Shown here: one piece after another, positions 50,146 to 58,903 of the stretch | Layout of the letters: every line of letters begins with the position of its first letter | How positions within the stretch are numbered: the stretch's first letter is position 1 | Virus record (IMG/VR): IMGVR_UViG_3300027771_000009 | Coordinates: 1 to 64,000 of that record | DNA length: 64,000 bases | From: a virus | Direction: 5' to 3' (one strand) | Position numbers and translations under genes: made by a program | The notes under the pieces: model-generated | Database searches by the model: none | What the model saw: the letters and a program-made list of their open reading frames with translations, nothing else | What the model was told of the DNA's origin: nothing

Positions 50146-50338
50146 CTATTCTAAGTTATTGCACACACAAATTTTTGAATTATGTTACTATGGTAATGGA
50201 TTCATTCAATCGGATGTGTATAGATTACCGGTCCACCTACGAAACTTCTACTATAAAAGTTTGTTAGATACAAAGAAAAAAGAGAAGGAATCGCAAGAGA
50301 AATCAGAAAGACAATCAAAAGTGAAGGTTAGAAAATAA
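50123..50338 (+). CDS. Frameshift-extension domain of the tail-assembly chaperone
   Basis: An open frame of 71 sense codons with no ATG (first near-cognate start is TTG at 50159). It encodes LLHTQIFELCYYGNGFIQSD, then VYRLPVHLRNFYYKSLLD and a Lys/Glu-rich tail. The pattern (I)FEL-YYGNG-F--S-VY-(M/L)P-(H/Y)LR-FY is what I know from short ORFs or C-terminal extensions found next to gp26-like or chaperone genes in T4-like and other phages. With no start codon and no ribosome-binding site, it is probably made only as a fusion with the upstream protein. It would bind the tape measure during tail assembly. Its stop lies inside the following terminator. Confidence 0.65.
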   Translation, partial: GFFGLPSNYSKLLHTQIFELCYYGNGFIQSDVYRLPVHLRNFYYKSLLDTKKKEKESQEKSERQSKVKVRK

Positions 50339-50353
50339 TCTTCACTTTTTTTA
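50317..50353 (+). terminator. Intrinsic terminator overlapping the frameshift ORF end
   Basis: AAAAGTGAAG (50317-50326) pairs with CTTCACTTTT (50340-50349) over 10 bp with a 13-nt loop, with the T-run extending to 50352. The stop codon at 50336-50338 lies in the loop. Confidence 0.8.
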
Positions 50354-50359
50354 TATCTA

Positions 50360-50368
50360 ATATTTATA
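50360..50368 (+). promoter_or_regulatory. Putative late promoter box of tape measure operon
   Basis: ATATTTATA lies 21 nt before the ATG at 50390, directly downstream of a terminator. Confidence 0.6.
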
Positions 50369-50389
50369 AGAGTACAAATAGAAACATTT

Positions 50390-50653
50390 ATGAAAATAAC
50401 AGAAAATCAAAAGAAACGATTAGTTTCAGCTGTTGCCAAACAACATAATATGAATGAAGGAATTGTAAGTACACTTCTAAAGTATGTATTGGCAAAAAAG
50501 CTTATGAGGGACCCTGATATTAAACGAATAGCTAAAAACTTAGATAAAGTAACTAAGGATGCTAGAGCTAAGTTTGATGATATGGAGGCTAAGGGTGAAG
50601 TAAAACGAACACCTGAATTAATTGCATTGAGAAAATCATTGGGTATAGAATAA
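50390..50653 (+). CDS. Small helical protein before tape measure
   Basis: An 87-residue basic, helical protein (MKITENQKKRLVSAVAKQHN, then LAKKLMRDPDIKRIAKNLDK). It has no membrane segment, signal peptide or known motif. It is the first gene of the tape measure/baseplate operon and lies 9 nt before the tape measure gene. It might help tape measure assembly, but that rests on position alone. The length and charge could equally fit a small DNA-binding or virion protein. I do not recognise the family. Confidence 0.7.
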   Translation: MKITENQKKRLVSAVAKQHNMNEGIVSTLLKYVLAKKLMRDPDIKRIAKNLDKVTKDARAKFDDMEAKGEVKRTPELIALRKSLGIE

Positions 50654-50662
50654 TAACTACAA

Positions 50663-53179
50663 ATGGCCGATAACTTAGATAAAAACGCAGCTAAACAAAG
50701 GGAATCTATTAGATTAGAGAAAGAATACCAGGAAGCACTAAAGATGTCATCATCTTTATCTAATCAAATTACCAGTGCGTTAAGTTCCCAAGTCGATTTT
50801 AGAACTAAGTTAGGTAAAAAAGTTAAGGAGTATTATAAGGATTTGGAATCCAATATTTCTAATTTGGAATCATCGGACGATATTGCAAAGGAACTTTTAA
50901 GAATAGAAGAAGAAAAGGCTAAGGTTAGTAAAAACTACTTTGGTACAAATGAAAAGGTTGGTAAGCAAAAATTACAAGCATTAAGTATAACCGAAGAAAG
51001 TTTAAAAGTTGAACAAGGTAGGGTAGGTGCAATTGAAGAAGTTGCTAAACGAACTGAAGCATTTACTGATTCTTTAGGAAGTGGTTTAGATAGTGCTTTA
51101 TCTGGATTTGATGCAATACCTGGTATAGGTAGTTCATTAAAAAATATGGCACAGGGCCCAATTAACGGATTAAAGAGTAGTTTCAAAGAAGTTGGTAAAT
51201 CATTTACAACCAACTTCGCTACAAATTTAAGAGGTGGAGCTGGTATGATGAAATCTCTACAAATGGCCGGTGGTATCGCTGGTAAGGGTTTAATTGCTGC
51301 ATTAACCGGACCACAAGCTATTATAGCTCTTATAGTTGCCGGAATTGCAGTAGGTATAGCTAGATTTGTGGCAATAGAAGCAGCAGCTAAAAAGTTTAGA
51401 GAGGAAACTGGTTTATTAAATTCCCAAATGGGTAATTTAAAGAAGGATATAAATAGTGTATCTACATCTATGGCAGATTTGGGTGTAGATGCATCCGATG
51501 TTGCTGGAGCGGCAGCAGCTTTCTCCAATGAAATGAAGGGAACTTCTATGGCTAGTAAAGGTGTACTAACATCAATGGTTGCTATGGAAAAGAGTTTTGG
51601 GGTATCTGCCGCAACTCAAGCAAAAGTAAATAATACATTCCAATTAATGTCTGGGGCATCTGATACAACTGCCCAAAAAATGATTCAAACCACTATTGCA
51701 GCTGCAGAATTAGCTGGAGTAGCACCAGCAGCAGTTATGCAAGATATTGCAGAAAATGCTGAAGCTGGATTGATGCACTTTAGGGGTTCTACGAAAGCAT
51801 TAGCAAACGCAGCAATTGAGGCTAGGAGAATGGGTACATCTATTGGAGAAACTACTAAAGTAGCCGAAGGTTTATTAGATTTTGAATCATCAATTACAAA
51901 AGAATTGGAATTGGGTGCTATGTTGGGTACTCGTGTTAACTTCAATAAGGCAAGAGCGTTAGCATTTGAAGGTAAGACTGTTGAAGCTCAAAAAGCTGTA
52001 AACGCAGAAGTAAGTAAGTTAGGTGATATCAACAAAATGAATATGTATCAGAAGCAGGCCTTAATGGGTGCAACTAATATGGATTTAAAGAGTTTGATTA
52101 AACAACAATCAATAGCTAAAAAATTCAAAGGTATCGATGGAGACCGATTAGCAGCAGTAAATTCATTATTGGATGCTGGGATGTCAATCGAAGCTATAAG
52201 TGATAAGGCACTTGAAAACGAAGCTAAGAAATTGGGTGCACAAAAGGCAATGCAATCTGAAACTGATAAGATGGGAAATACATTTAGTGCTCTTGGGACA
52301 GCTGTATCAGATATGTTCATGCCACTTGGTACATTCTTAATGCCATTACTTAGCGATGTATTTGAAATGGTTAATAATGTTTTACTACCGGTATTTAGTA
52401 TGATAGGAACTGTGCTTAGAATTGCATTTGGAGTATTATCAGCAGTACTAAGACCTGTATTTGCTCTAATAAAAACATTAGCAGCTGCATTAATGGAACC
52501 ATTCAGAGCTATTAGTGAGGCAATTAGACCAATTGGTGATAAATTTGAAGAAATAGGTCCAAGAATATTAAAAGCTATGGCACCTGTATTATCATTCATA
52601 AAAGTATTAGGTAAAGTAATTGGTGAAATAGTTGGGTTTGTGGTTGGTGGTCTTGTAGATGGGTTTATATTCGCATTTGATATAATATTTAGTATATTTG
52701 AAGGCGCCTACAATTTTGTAGATACCTATTTAATATCACCACTTATGAGTATGATTGATATGATTCAAACGGGAATTGATGCATTAGCATCTTTAAATCC
52801 ATTTGGTAGTAGTGATGATGAACTTGTAAGTGAAGCTAGCCAACTACAATCAGGTGGAAGTATAGATGATGGTATTGTACAAGATGGTAAGATTATATCA
52901 ACACATCCAGAAGATACGTTAATAGCAACAAAAACTCCAGAAAGCTTATTTAATGAATCAACGGGTGGTGGTGTTTCTAACGTTGTAGGTGGTATTGGTG
53001 AAATGATGGGTGGTCTTTTTGGTGGTGATAGTGGTGATTCGCAAATTGGTACTAAATTGGATGAACTAATCATTGTGATGAAAGCTAACAAAGATTTTTA
53101 TATAGATGGTAAGAAAGTAACAGCATCCGTTTCAAGCACTGTTGATAAGATAGGTTCTAACTCATACGCAATAGTTTAA
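50663..53179 (+). CDS. Tail tape measure protein
   Basis: Sets tail length and sits inside the tube before infection. The 838 residues start with a helical, charged segment (about 1-150; coiled-coil-like EEEKAKVSKNYFG). A hydrophobic Gly/Ala-rich stretch follows at about 209-238 (QAIIALIVAGIAVGIARFVA), then a long helical Ala/Met-rich middle. A second hydrophobic zone lies at about 575-690 (VLRIAFGVLSAVLRPVFAL; GEIVGFVVGGLVDGFIFAF), and the end is Gly/Ser-rich (GGSIDDGIVQDGKIISTHPE). The hydrophobic zones fit the membrane-active parts of tape measures. Position after tube and chaperone genes and before the baseplate genes supports the call. A full-length tape of this size suggests a tail of roughly T4 length or longer. 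Confidence 0.85.
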   Translation: MADNLDKNAAKQRESIRLEKEYQEALKMSSSLSNQITSALSSQVDFRTKLGKKVKEYYKDLESNISNLESSDDIAKELLRIEEEKAKVSKNYFGTNEKVGKQKLQALSITEESLKVEQGRVGAIEEVAKRTEAFTDSLGSGLDSALSGFDAIPGIGSSLKNMAQGPINGLKSSFKEVGKSFTTNFATNLRGGAGMMKSLQMAGGIAGKGLIAALTGPQAIIALIVAGIAVGIARFVAIEAAAKKFREETGLLNSQMGNLKKDINSVSTSMADLGVDASDVAGAAAAFSNEMKGTSMASKGVLTSMVAMEKSFGVSAATQAKVNNTFQLMSGASDTTAQKMIQTTIAAAELAGVAPAAVMQDIAENAEAGLMHFRGSTKALANAAIEARRMGTSIGETTKVAEGLLDFESSITKELELGAMLGTRVNFNKARALAFEGKTVEAQKAVNAEVSKLGDINKMNMYQKQALMGATNMDLKSLIKQQSIAKKFKGIDGDRLAAVNSLLDAGMSIEAISDKALENEAKKLGAQKAMQSETDKMGNTFSALGTAVSDMFMPLGTFLMPLLSDVFEMVNNVLLPVFSMIGTVLRIAFGVLSAVLRPVFALIKTLAAALMEPFRAISEAIRPIGDKFEEIGPRILKAMAPVLSFIKVLGKVIGEIVGFVVGGLVDGFIFAFDIIFSIFEGAYNFVDTYLISPLMSMIDMIQTGIDALASLNPFGSSDDELVSEASQLQSGGSIDDGIVQDGKIISTHPEDTLIATKTPESLFNESTGGGVSNVVGGIGEMMGGLFGGDSGDSQIGTKLDELIIVMKANKDFYIDGKKVTASVSSTVDKIGSNSYAIV

Positions 53180-53183
53180 GATT

Positions 53184-54980
53184 ATGCCAACATTACAAGA
53201 ATTATTTAAAACTAAACAATTACCATCTCAGAATGGTAAGACTGCCGAAGAGGCTTATGATATCCAAAATTCAAAGGATATCCGTATTTCATCGTCTGAC
53301 CCCTTAGTAAATAATACTGGATTTGCGGCAGCAAGATTGTTAAGAAAAGGATTAGGTGTAAGAGGGAGTGAAACTCTCTTAGAAGAAGAGGTAGTAGGTG
53401 TAAGAATCATACGAGGATTATCAATCCCAGTTATATATGGTTCGGATTTACCAAGACTCCTACTTAGAACTACTCCATTATTAGATGCAATGAAATCTAA
53501 TGCAGGTGGTACTGAAGGTGATGGTGGATTAATTGGTGGAGCAATCTCAGGAGCAACCGCAGCAGTTAGTAAATTTTTAGGATTACCACAAACTATAATA
53601 CCAACCAGAGTACATAAATACGAAAAAGTTGGAGGCTTAGAGAAATTTAATAGAAAGGGTGAAACTCAAAATATAATGGTTGAGTTGGCTAAGATTAAAC
53701 AATCTGGTGAAGGTTCTCTATTAGGTAAATTCTTAAAAGATGGTGGTGGTGGAAACCTTAAAACTATTGGTAAGCAAGCAGTTGGTGGAGCAATCAATTT
53801 ATTAAAAGATAAAATAAGAGGTAAATTATTTGGAGACCGTTCAAAGACTGGATTCAACACAGCTGGCTCAAATAAAGATGGTTCAAATACAAGTGTAAAC
53901 TATGGTAGTTATGATAATGAACTTGGTGTAACTATTAAGACCAACAAAGAAACTGGTGTAAGAGATGTAGGTGGTTTGATGTATTCAAAAACATTTAACC
54001 TAACCTTCAGAGATGATGATGAGCCTGGTAAATTAAACTTCATAGATTCAACTGATGAAGGTGAAGGTGGATTAGCAGCTAAAACCCCACAAGTAGTAAA
54101 ACGTAGATTACAGGTACCCTCTATAATGGGTTTACCAGCCGATGAATATGACCTACCATTATATAGTACGTTGTATAACACAATTGTAAGAAAAACGATT
54201 GAGGATGCTGCAAATGAAGATGGTACCCTTAAAGAAACTGAAAAAGTTGGGTTTAAATCAATCGATGAGGCAATTGATGAGGGTGAAGAAAATAGTGCTA
54301 TTTTTGGTGAAAACGGAACACAAAAGTTTACTGATAAGTTAGAATTAACAATTGAACGAAATCGATTATCACCTGAAATTGATAAAGAAGGTAAATCATT
54401 AGTTAGTAAATACAAAATTGATACTAAATCAGATGGTGTTAATCAATTAGCAGTTGGTAGTGAAGATGATGCTTTAGATGTAGCACCCTTAAAATTTAAA
54501 TCAATCGCTGGTGGAAAGACTGTTCAATTTAGACCAACCATAAGTGGATTAAGTGAAACCTTATCTCCATCTTGGGATAGTAATAAATTTGTGGGTAACC
54601 CATTTAGTTATCATACATACAGTGGTATTGAACGAAGTATTAGTTTTAACTTTAAAGTGTTTTCTTTAAATTTAGATGAGCATAAAATAGCATGGGATAA
54701 ATTAAACTTTCTAACAGGATTAGTTTACCCACAATACTATTTTGATAATTCAGCAGTAGCACCACCATTTATTCAATTTACATTGGGTGATTTATATAAA
54801 AATAAATATTCATTTATAGATTCATTATCATACACATTTGATGATAGTACTCCTTGGGAAATTGATGAGAAGAATTTTAGATTACCTATGGTTATAGATG
54901 TAGCAGTAGGATTGAAATTTTTAGAAAGTAGAGGAAATACTTCTGGTAAGAAATTCTATTCATTTGACGTAACAACATAA
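53184..54980 (+). CDS. Baseplate tube-initiator-like protein (gp48/gp54-like, tentative)
   Basis: A 598-residue protein 4 nt after the tape measure gene. The C-terminal 150 residues look like a baseplate domain that starts the tail tube: IERSISFNFKVFSLNLDEHK, KLNFLTGLVYPQYY, APPFIQFTLGDLY, SLSYTFDDSTPWEID, FRLPMVIDVAVGLKFL. This layout (PPF--FTLGDLY---GFI-SLSY--DD--PW-I------P--I-V) resembles gp48/gp54-type or tail-tube-cap proteins, but I cannot name the exact homologue. Residues about 105-240 include Gly-rich flexible stretches (GGTEGDGGLIGGAISG; DGGGGNLK). The gene order tape measure, this protein, then LysM protein and hub fits a baseplate component. Confidence 0.55.
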   Translation: MPTLQELFKTKQLPSQNGKTAEEAYDIQNSKDIRISSSDPLVNNTGFAAARLLRKGLGVRGSETLLEEEVVGVRIIRGLSIPVIYGSDLPRLLLRTTPLLDAMKSNAGGTEGDGGLIGGAISGATAAVSKFLGLPQTIIPTRVHKYEKVGGLEKFNRKGETQNIMVELAKIKQSGEGSLLGKFLKDGGGGNLKTIGKQAVGGAINLLKDKIRGKLFGDRSKTGFNTAGSNKDGSNTSVNYGSYDNELGVTIKTNKETGVRDVGGLMYSKTFNLTFRDDDEPGKLNFIDSTDEGEGGLAAKTPQVVKRRLQVPSIMGLPADEYDLPLYSTLYNTIVRKTIEDAANEDGTLKETEKVGFKSIDEAIDEGEENSAIFGENGTQKFTDKLELTIERNRLSPEIDKEGKSLVSKYKIDTKSDGVNQLAVGSEDDALDVAPLKFKSIAGGKTVQFRPTISGLSETLSPSWDSNKFVGNPFSYHTYSGIERSISFNFKVFSLNLDEHKIAWDKLNFLTGLVYPQYYFDNSAVAPPFIQFTLGDLYKNKYSFIDSLSYTFDDSTPWEIDEKNFRLPMVIDVAVGLKFLESRGNTSGKKFYSFDVTT

Positions 54981-54985
54981 ATATA

Positions 54986-55276
54986 ATGGCGAGTAGATAT
55001 AAAAATAATGAAATAAAAAACACTAATGATGGTAGGAGAGTATATCGTTCTAAGATATATCCTCAGATACCATTAAGAGATGATGATAAATATGTAGCTA
55101 GTGAAACTGGTGATAGATTAGATACACTTGCTTATCAGTATTATGATGATGCATCACTTTGGTGGATTATTGCATCTGCAAATAACATACACAATGCACC
55201 ATTTGGATTAACCGATGGTACAATTCTAAGAATACCACAAAACTATATACAAATATTATCAAACTTCAACCAATAA
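54986..55276 (+). CDS. 53: LysM-like baseplate protein, gp53-like
   Basis: A 96-residue protein with one LysM-type motif: GDRLDTLAYQYYDDASLWWI, then IASANNI and GTILRIP. This is the pattern of T4 gp53-type baseplate wedge proteins and of small LysM proteins in contractile tails (P2 gpX type). In such machines it joins the hub to the wedges or the spike complex. It starts 5 nt after the previous gene and ends 3 nt before the hub-like gene. The missing N-terminal half relative to T4 gp53 (196 aa) means only the LysM core is shared. Confidence 0.75.
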   Translation: MASRYKNNEIKNTNDGRRVYRSKIYPQIPLRDDDKYVASETGDRLDTLAYQYYDDASLWWIIASANNIHNAPFGLTDGTILRIPQNYIQILSNFNQ

Positions 55277-55279
55277 GTT

Positions 55280-57493
55280 ATGTCAGATTTTCCAAATTTT
55301 ACTCAAGTCCCGCCGCATGTAAATGCTCGTATTTCGGAAAGAATTGGAAACCCTAAGAAAGTTTCCAGTTTAAATTCTTGGATAAGAGTATCATCAGCTA
55401 ATGGAACGGGTTTAATGTTATATTCAAATCCAAATATATCTACATTCAAAAAAGCTGGTGACAATAATATGGCATCAATCTATGGTAATGGTAAGGTATC
55501 TGGTATATTGGGTACCGATTGGTCTGGTGGAGCTGTTTATGCAAATGAGGGACAGGGATTCAAACCATCGCCAATTATTTCATCAATAGAAGTTGATGAA
55601 GGAGCTGGTGATTTATCAAGAAAGGCAAGCTTTTCCATAACTGCATTTACAAAAGAGCAGATGGAAAAATTATTAGAATATTTTCTTGAGCCCGGATATA
55701 CTGTATTTTTAGAATGGGGATGGAATACTGCAAATTCAGTAAGTGGTTGGGAAAGTAGCTTGTCTGGTCCAAGTGTTGCTAAATTTCAATCATTTAAAGA
55801 AGTAAATAAACGAAGAGCTGCTACTGGTGGTGAATATGATAATTATTTAGGATTTATTACTGGTGGAGGACTTTCACAAGATGGTGATAAATGGACAATA
55901 AGTGTACAACTTACTGGATTTACTGAATTGCCAGGTTATATGATGTCAACTGAAAATGCAGAAGATGAGATAACTATCGATGGTAAATCAGACCCTAAGA
56001 TTGACCCGGCTGACCCTTTCGGAGCTAATTTAATCGAAAACGCTGGTAAAGCTGGTGAATTAGGTAAGGAACGTTTTATGCGAATGTTCAATGCTCTACC
56101 TGATAGTAGAAAAACACCAAGAGTACAAGAGTTAATAACAACATTATCTAACATTGAAAATTTTATTAATTGGGATGAAGATGTTTCGGAACAAATTAAT
56201 GGAGAAACTGAAGGTGGGTTTTGGTCTGGTAAATCTAAGAAAGATGTAGGTGGGACTGCGGTAGAGTTACCGAAAGGAACCCAATTAATATCAGAAAACA
56301 AATTTATAAAATTTGGTGCAATGATGGAGATTGTGTTTGCAATTGGTTGCAATGGATTTAAATTATCAAATAAAAAAACTGTAAATTTCAGAGTAAATAC
56401 ATCAAGCACATATTGTATGGCATTTGACCATATGTATAGTTTAGACCCTACTATATTATACATACCAAATCCAAATACACCTAAATTTAAAGTAGGAAAA
56501 GATAAAGTTGGATTAGATATAACCGATGTAAGTGATAATAGTAAAGGATTAAATGGAATTAAATTTCCAAATCAAGATCCATTAGAAGTAACTACTAAAG
56601 GTGGTGCTCAAATTAAACAGGCAGGTAAATTTTGGGGCAAGTTAGATGACTTATATGTTAATTTTGACTTTGTTAAAGGAATTTTAGAAACAAAAAACAA
56701 TACAACAAAGGATGCACTTTATCAAATACTTAATGGTATGTCATCTGCGGTAAACGGATTATGGGATTTTCAAATAGTAGAAAAGGAATCTGAATTAGAT
56801 GAAGGTGTAACCGAACTAACAGTTATAGATTTAAATTTCGTATCATCAGCACCTGGTGCAATTAACCTTACTATGAATACTCAAGGTGAACAATCTATAC
56901 TAATCGATTCATCATTAGATTTAGGAATTTCATCTGCAAAGATGAACTCAATAATTGGACAACGATTAAGTACAAGTTTAAATGGGAATGGTAAAGCAGT
57001 TCCATCTACATTATTTTCTGGAAACAAAGACATGGTGTTGAATCAAATGGATAAAAAAACTGATGCACAAAAACAACTAACAGCAGCAGCAGCTGATGCA
57101 GCTGATGCTAAAAAGCAAGAAGCATTGGATGTTTTATTAGGTAAGTTATTCTTATACCCGCTTGTAACATTCAAAGAAGCATCTGAGGTAAAGGATAAAG
57201 ACTTATATGATATATGTTATATAGGTGCATATAAGGATGTTGAGACATTTGCAAAGATAAAGAAAAAGGAATTGGGTGAGATAGTTGGTTCTGGTGCATT
57301 AATGCCAATTAACTTTTCATTTAAAATACATGGTATTAGTGGTATAAAGAGAGGGGATATGTTTAGAGTGAATGGATTACCCTCTATGTATGAAAAAGTG
57401 GGTTCATTTTTCCAAACACTTTCTGTAAAGCATGTTATTGATGGTATGCAATGGACAACTGAAATAACTGGAGGATTTAGACCTAAAAATTAA
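55280..57493 (+). CDS. Baseplate hub-like protein (gp27-like, tentative)
   Basis: A 737-residue protein. Near residues 94-155 it has PSPIISSIEVDEGAGDLSRK, then ASFSITAFTKEQMEKLLEYF and EPGYTVFLEWGWNT. That is a hub-type beta domain, often annotated as baseplate structural protein in marine T4-like phages. The C-terminus has LMPINFSFKIHGISGIKRGD, then FRVNGLPSMYEKVGSFFQTL and VIDGMQWTTEITGGFRPKN. This matches the way gp27/late-control-type hub proteins end (a GI-G---GD-F strand and W-T-I-G-fR). A helical Ala/Lys stretch (about 600-620) may be a linker. It follows the LysM protein by 3 nt. A role at the tail-tube to spike junction is inferred. Confidence 0.6.
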   Translation: MSDFPNFTQVPPHVNARISERIGNPKKVSSLNSWIRVSSANGTGLMLYSNPNISTFKKAGDNNMASIYGNGKVSGILGTDWSGGAVYANEGQGFKPSPIISSIEVDEGAGDLSRKASFSITAFTKEQMEKLLEYFLEPGYTVFLEWGWNTANSVSGWESSLSGPSVAKFQSFKEVNKRRAATGGEYDNYLGFITGGGLSQDGDKWTISVQLTGFTELPGYMMSTENAEDEITIDGKSDPKIDPADPFGANLIENAGKAGELGKERFMRMFNALPDSRKTPRVQELITTLSNIENFINWDEDVSEQINGETEGGFWSGKSKKDVGGTAVELPKGTQLISENKFIKFGAMMEIVFAIGCNGFKLSNKKTVNFRVNTSSTYCMAFDHMYSLDPTILYIPNPNTPKFKVGKDKVGLDITDVSDNSKGLNGIKFPNQDPLEVTTKGGAQIKQAGKFWGKLDDLYVNFDFVKGILETKNNTTKDALYQILNGMSSAVNGLWDFQIVEKESELDEGVTELTVIDLNFVSSAPGAINLTMNTQGEQSILIDSSLDLGISSAKMNSIIGQRLSTSLNGNGKAVPSTLFSGNKDMVLNQMDKKTDAQKQLTAAAADAADAKKQEALDVLLGKLFLYPLVTFKEASEVKDKDLYDICYIGAYKDVETFAKIKKKELGEIVGSGALMPINFSFKIHGISGIKRGDMFRVNGLPSMYEKVGSFFQTLSVKHVIDGMQWTTEITGGFRPKN

Positions 57494-57511
57494 ATATAAG
57501 GTTTTGTGATT

Positions 57512-57868
57512 ATGACAAATAACGATAATTATAATAATATTAAGAAATTACCAAATGGTTTGGAAAAGTTAAAAATATTAACTTATATCCCTAAGCCAAC
57601 AAAAGGTGATTATTTAACTGGTTACATAACTCGATTTTTTATACAAAAGGTAAATGATAAAAGTTCACCTATATATGAGATTAAAGCAAGTTATGCATCT
57701 AATATAGAATCCAAAGTTTATTATGCGTTAACATCATTGGATTGGAGATTAAATGGAACACCCGAACAAATTAAGAAATCAAACGCAGCATCGGTGAAGT
57801 TAGCATCAGCTGATATTCCTAAGATTGGCTTATATTTACCAAACCTATTACAATTTCATAAGAAATAA
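57512..57868 (+). CDS. Unknown small protein after hub gene
   Basis: A 118-residue protein starting at the ATG at 57512; a GTG 6 nt upstream is possible but less likely. It contains YLTGYITRFFIQKVNDKSSP and YYALTSLDWRLNGTPEQIKK, a beta-then-helix pattern with a basic surface. I recognise no family. It ends the tape measure/baseplate operon, 18 nt after the hub-like gene. It could be a baseplate wedge or accessory part. A host-type promoter begins within 2 nt of its stop, so transcription of the next gene is separate. Confidence 0.7.
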   Translation: MTNNDNYNNIKKLPNGLEKLKILTYIPKPTKGDYLTGYITRFFIQKVNDKSSPIYEIKASYASNIESKVYYALTSLDWRLNGTPEQIKKSNAASVKLASADIPKIGLYLPNLLQFHKK

Positions 57869-57869
57869 T

Positions 57870-57900
57870 TTTGTAATTCAATATATTTTTTGTATATTTG
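57870..57900 (+). promoter_or_regulatory. Bacteroidota-type promoter of glycosyltransferase gene
   Basis: TTTG (57870-57873), 19-nt spacer, TATATTTG (57893-57900), 20 nt before the ATG. Shares the spacer motif TCAAT...TTTTGTATATTTG with four other promoters in the window. Confidence 0.75.
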
Positions 57901-57919
57901 GTATCAAACTAACAAATAG

Positions 57920-58876
57920 ATGAAAGTTACCATAGTAGTAAGAACATTCAAAAGAGCAGAATTCTTAAAACAAGCATTATCTTCAATCCAATTACAAACG
58001 TATAAAGATTGGGAAGTTATTTTGTTTGATGATAGTGGTTCGACTGAAAATCTTAACATCTATAATACTTTCAAAGCTTACAATCCCACTAAACGTATAG
58101 TTTACATCACATCAGCAACTCCTTATGATATGTTTAAGGATTCTTGGACTATTTCACCTAAGTTATCAAAGGGAGAATTGATAGTAAGGCTAGATGATGA
58201 TGATTTATTGACTGAAACCTCAATTGAATTTATTGTTAGTACCTATATAAAGAACCCATCATTGGATTTTAGTTATGGTTCGGCTACATTCTTTGAAAAT
58301 GATGAACTACGAAGTAAGATAACCACACAAACACCAATAGAGGCACCAAAGACAGTTGATATATGGGAAGGTTACTTACATGAACACCCATATAACATAC
58401 CTTGGAGGTTTAAGCACAATCATTTTGATGAACCACAGCATCATAGTTCAATAATTCATTGTTCTAAGGCTAATCATATGTGCGTATATCATACATACGT
58501 AATGCGAGTATCATCTATATTGAAGGTTATTGATAAAGTGGAGGTAACATCCAACTTTGTTGATGATTTGGAAGCAATGGGTATAATGGATTATTTGGGA
58601 TTATCACATACTTCCATAAAAAAGACATTAACTTACGCTAGAATCCATAATAATGGTAGAGTTACTGATAGTAAAGGAAATGGTGAAGATACGTTATGGA
58701 ACAACATACTCAGAATCAGAGATGATGTAGAAAATTATAGAACTAAAGGATTTCAATCTAATATTTACCCTAACTCAATAGAGGGTGATGAGAATGATGA
58801 AATAACGGATTATCAAAGACAGAGATTTAGTGAATATCTAAGTAAAATAAAAAATAATTCAAAAACATTGGGATAA
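57920..58876 (+). CDS. Family 2 glycosyltransferase
   Basis: A 318-residue GT-A fold enzyme that should transfer a sugar from a nucleotide-sugar donor. The N-terminus is classic for the family (VTIVVRTFKRAEFLKQALSS, then WEVILFDDSGS). The metal-binding DxD motif is in RLDDDDLL (D92-D95). The second half has a His-rich stretch (FKHNHFDEPQHHSS, about 165-178) and MRVSSILKVIDKVE, with conserved-looking D residues in VDDLEAMG. No signal peptide or membrane segment is visible, so it acts in the cytoplasm. Target unknown: phage DNA bases, virion proteins (the Ser/Thr-rich collagen-like fibres are an attractive candidate) or host glycans. It has its own promoter, unlike the structural genes upstream. 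Confidence 0.85.
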   Translation: MKVTIVVRTFKRAEFLKQALSSIQLQTYKDWEVILFDDSGSTENLNIYNTFKAYNPTKRIVYITSATPYDMFKDSWTISPKLSKGELIVRLDDDDLLTETSIEFIVSTYIKNPSLDFSYGSATFFENDELRSKITTQTPIEAPKTVDIWEGYLHEHPYNIPWRFKHNHFDEPQHHSSIIHCSKANHMCVYHTYVMRVSSILKVIDKVEVTSNFVDDLEAMGIMDYLGLSHTSIKKTLTYARIHNNGRVTDSKGNGEDTLWNNILRIRDDVENYRTKGFQSNIYPNSIEGDENDEITDYQRQRFSEYLSKIKNNSKTLG

Positions 58877-58899
58877 TCCAATTATTATTCGTATATTTG
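58868..58899 (+). promoter_or_regulatory. Bacteroidota-type promoter of polymerase gene
   Basis: TTG (58868-58870), then TATATTTG (58892-58899) with the shared CAATTATTATTC spacer. The start codon is only 4 nt after the -7 element, so the transcript should be leaderless or nearly so. Confidence 0.7.
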
Positions 58900-58903
58900 T
58901 AGG

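Noticed and set aside
50120-50270. Minus-one frame after the T7 run as the frameshift product
   Set aside because: It is open for only about 48 codons and gives no familiar motif, whereas the +1/-2 frame gives FELCYYGNG...LPVHLRNFYYK.
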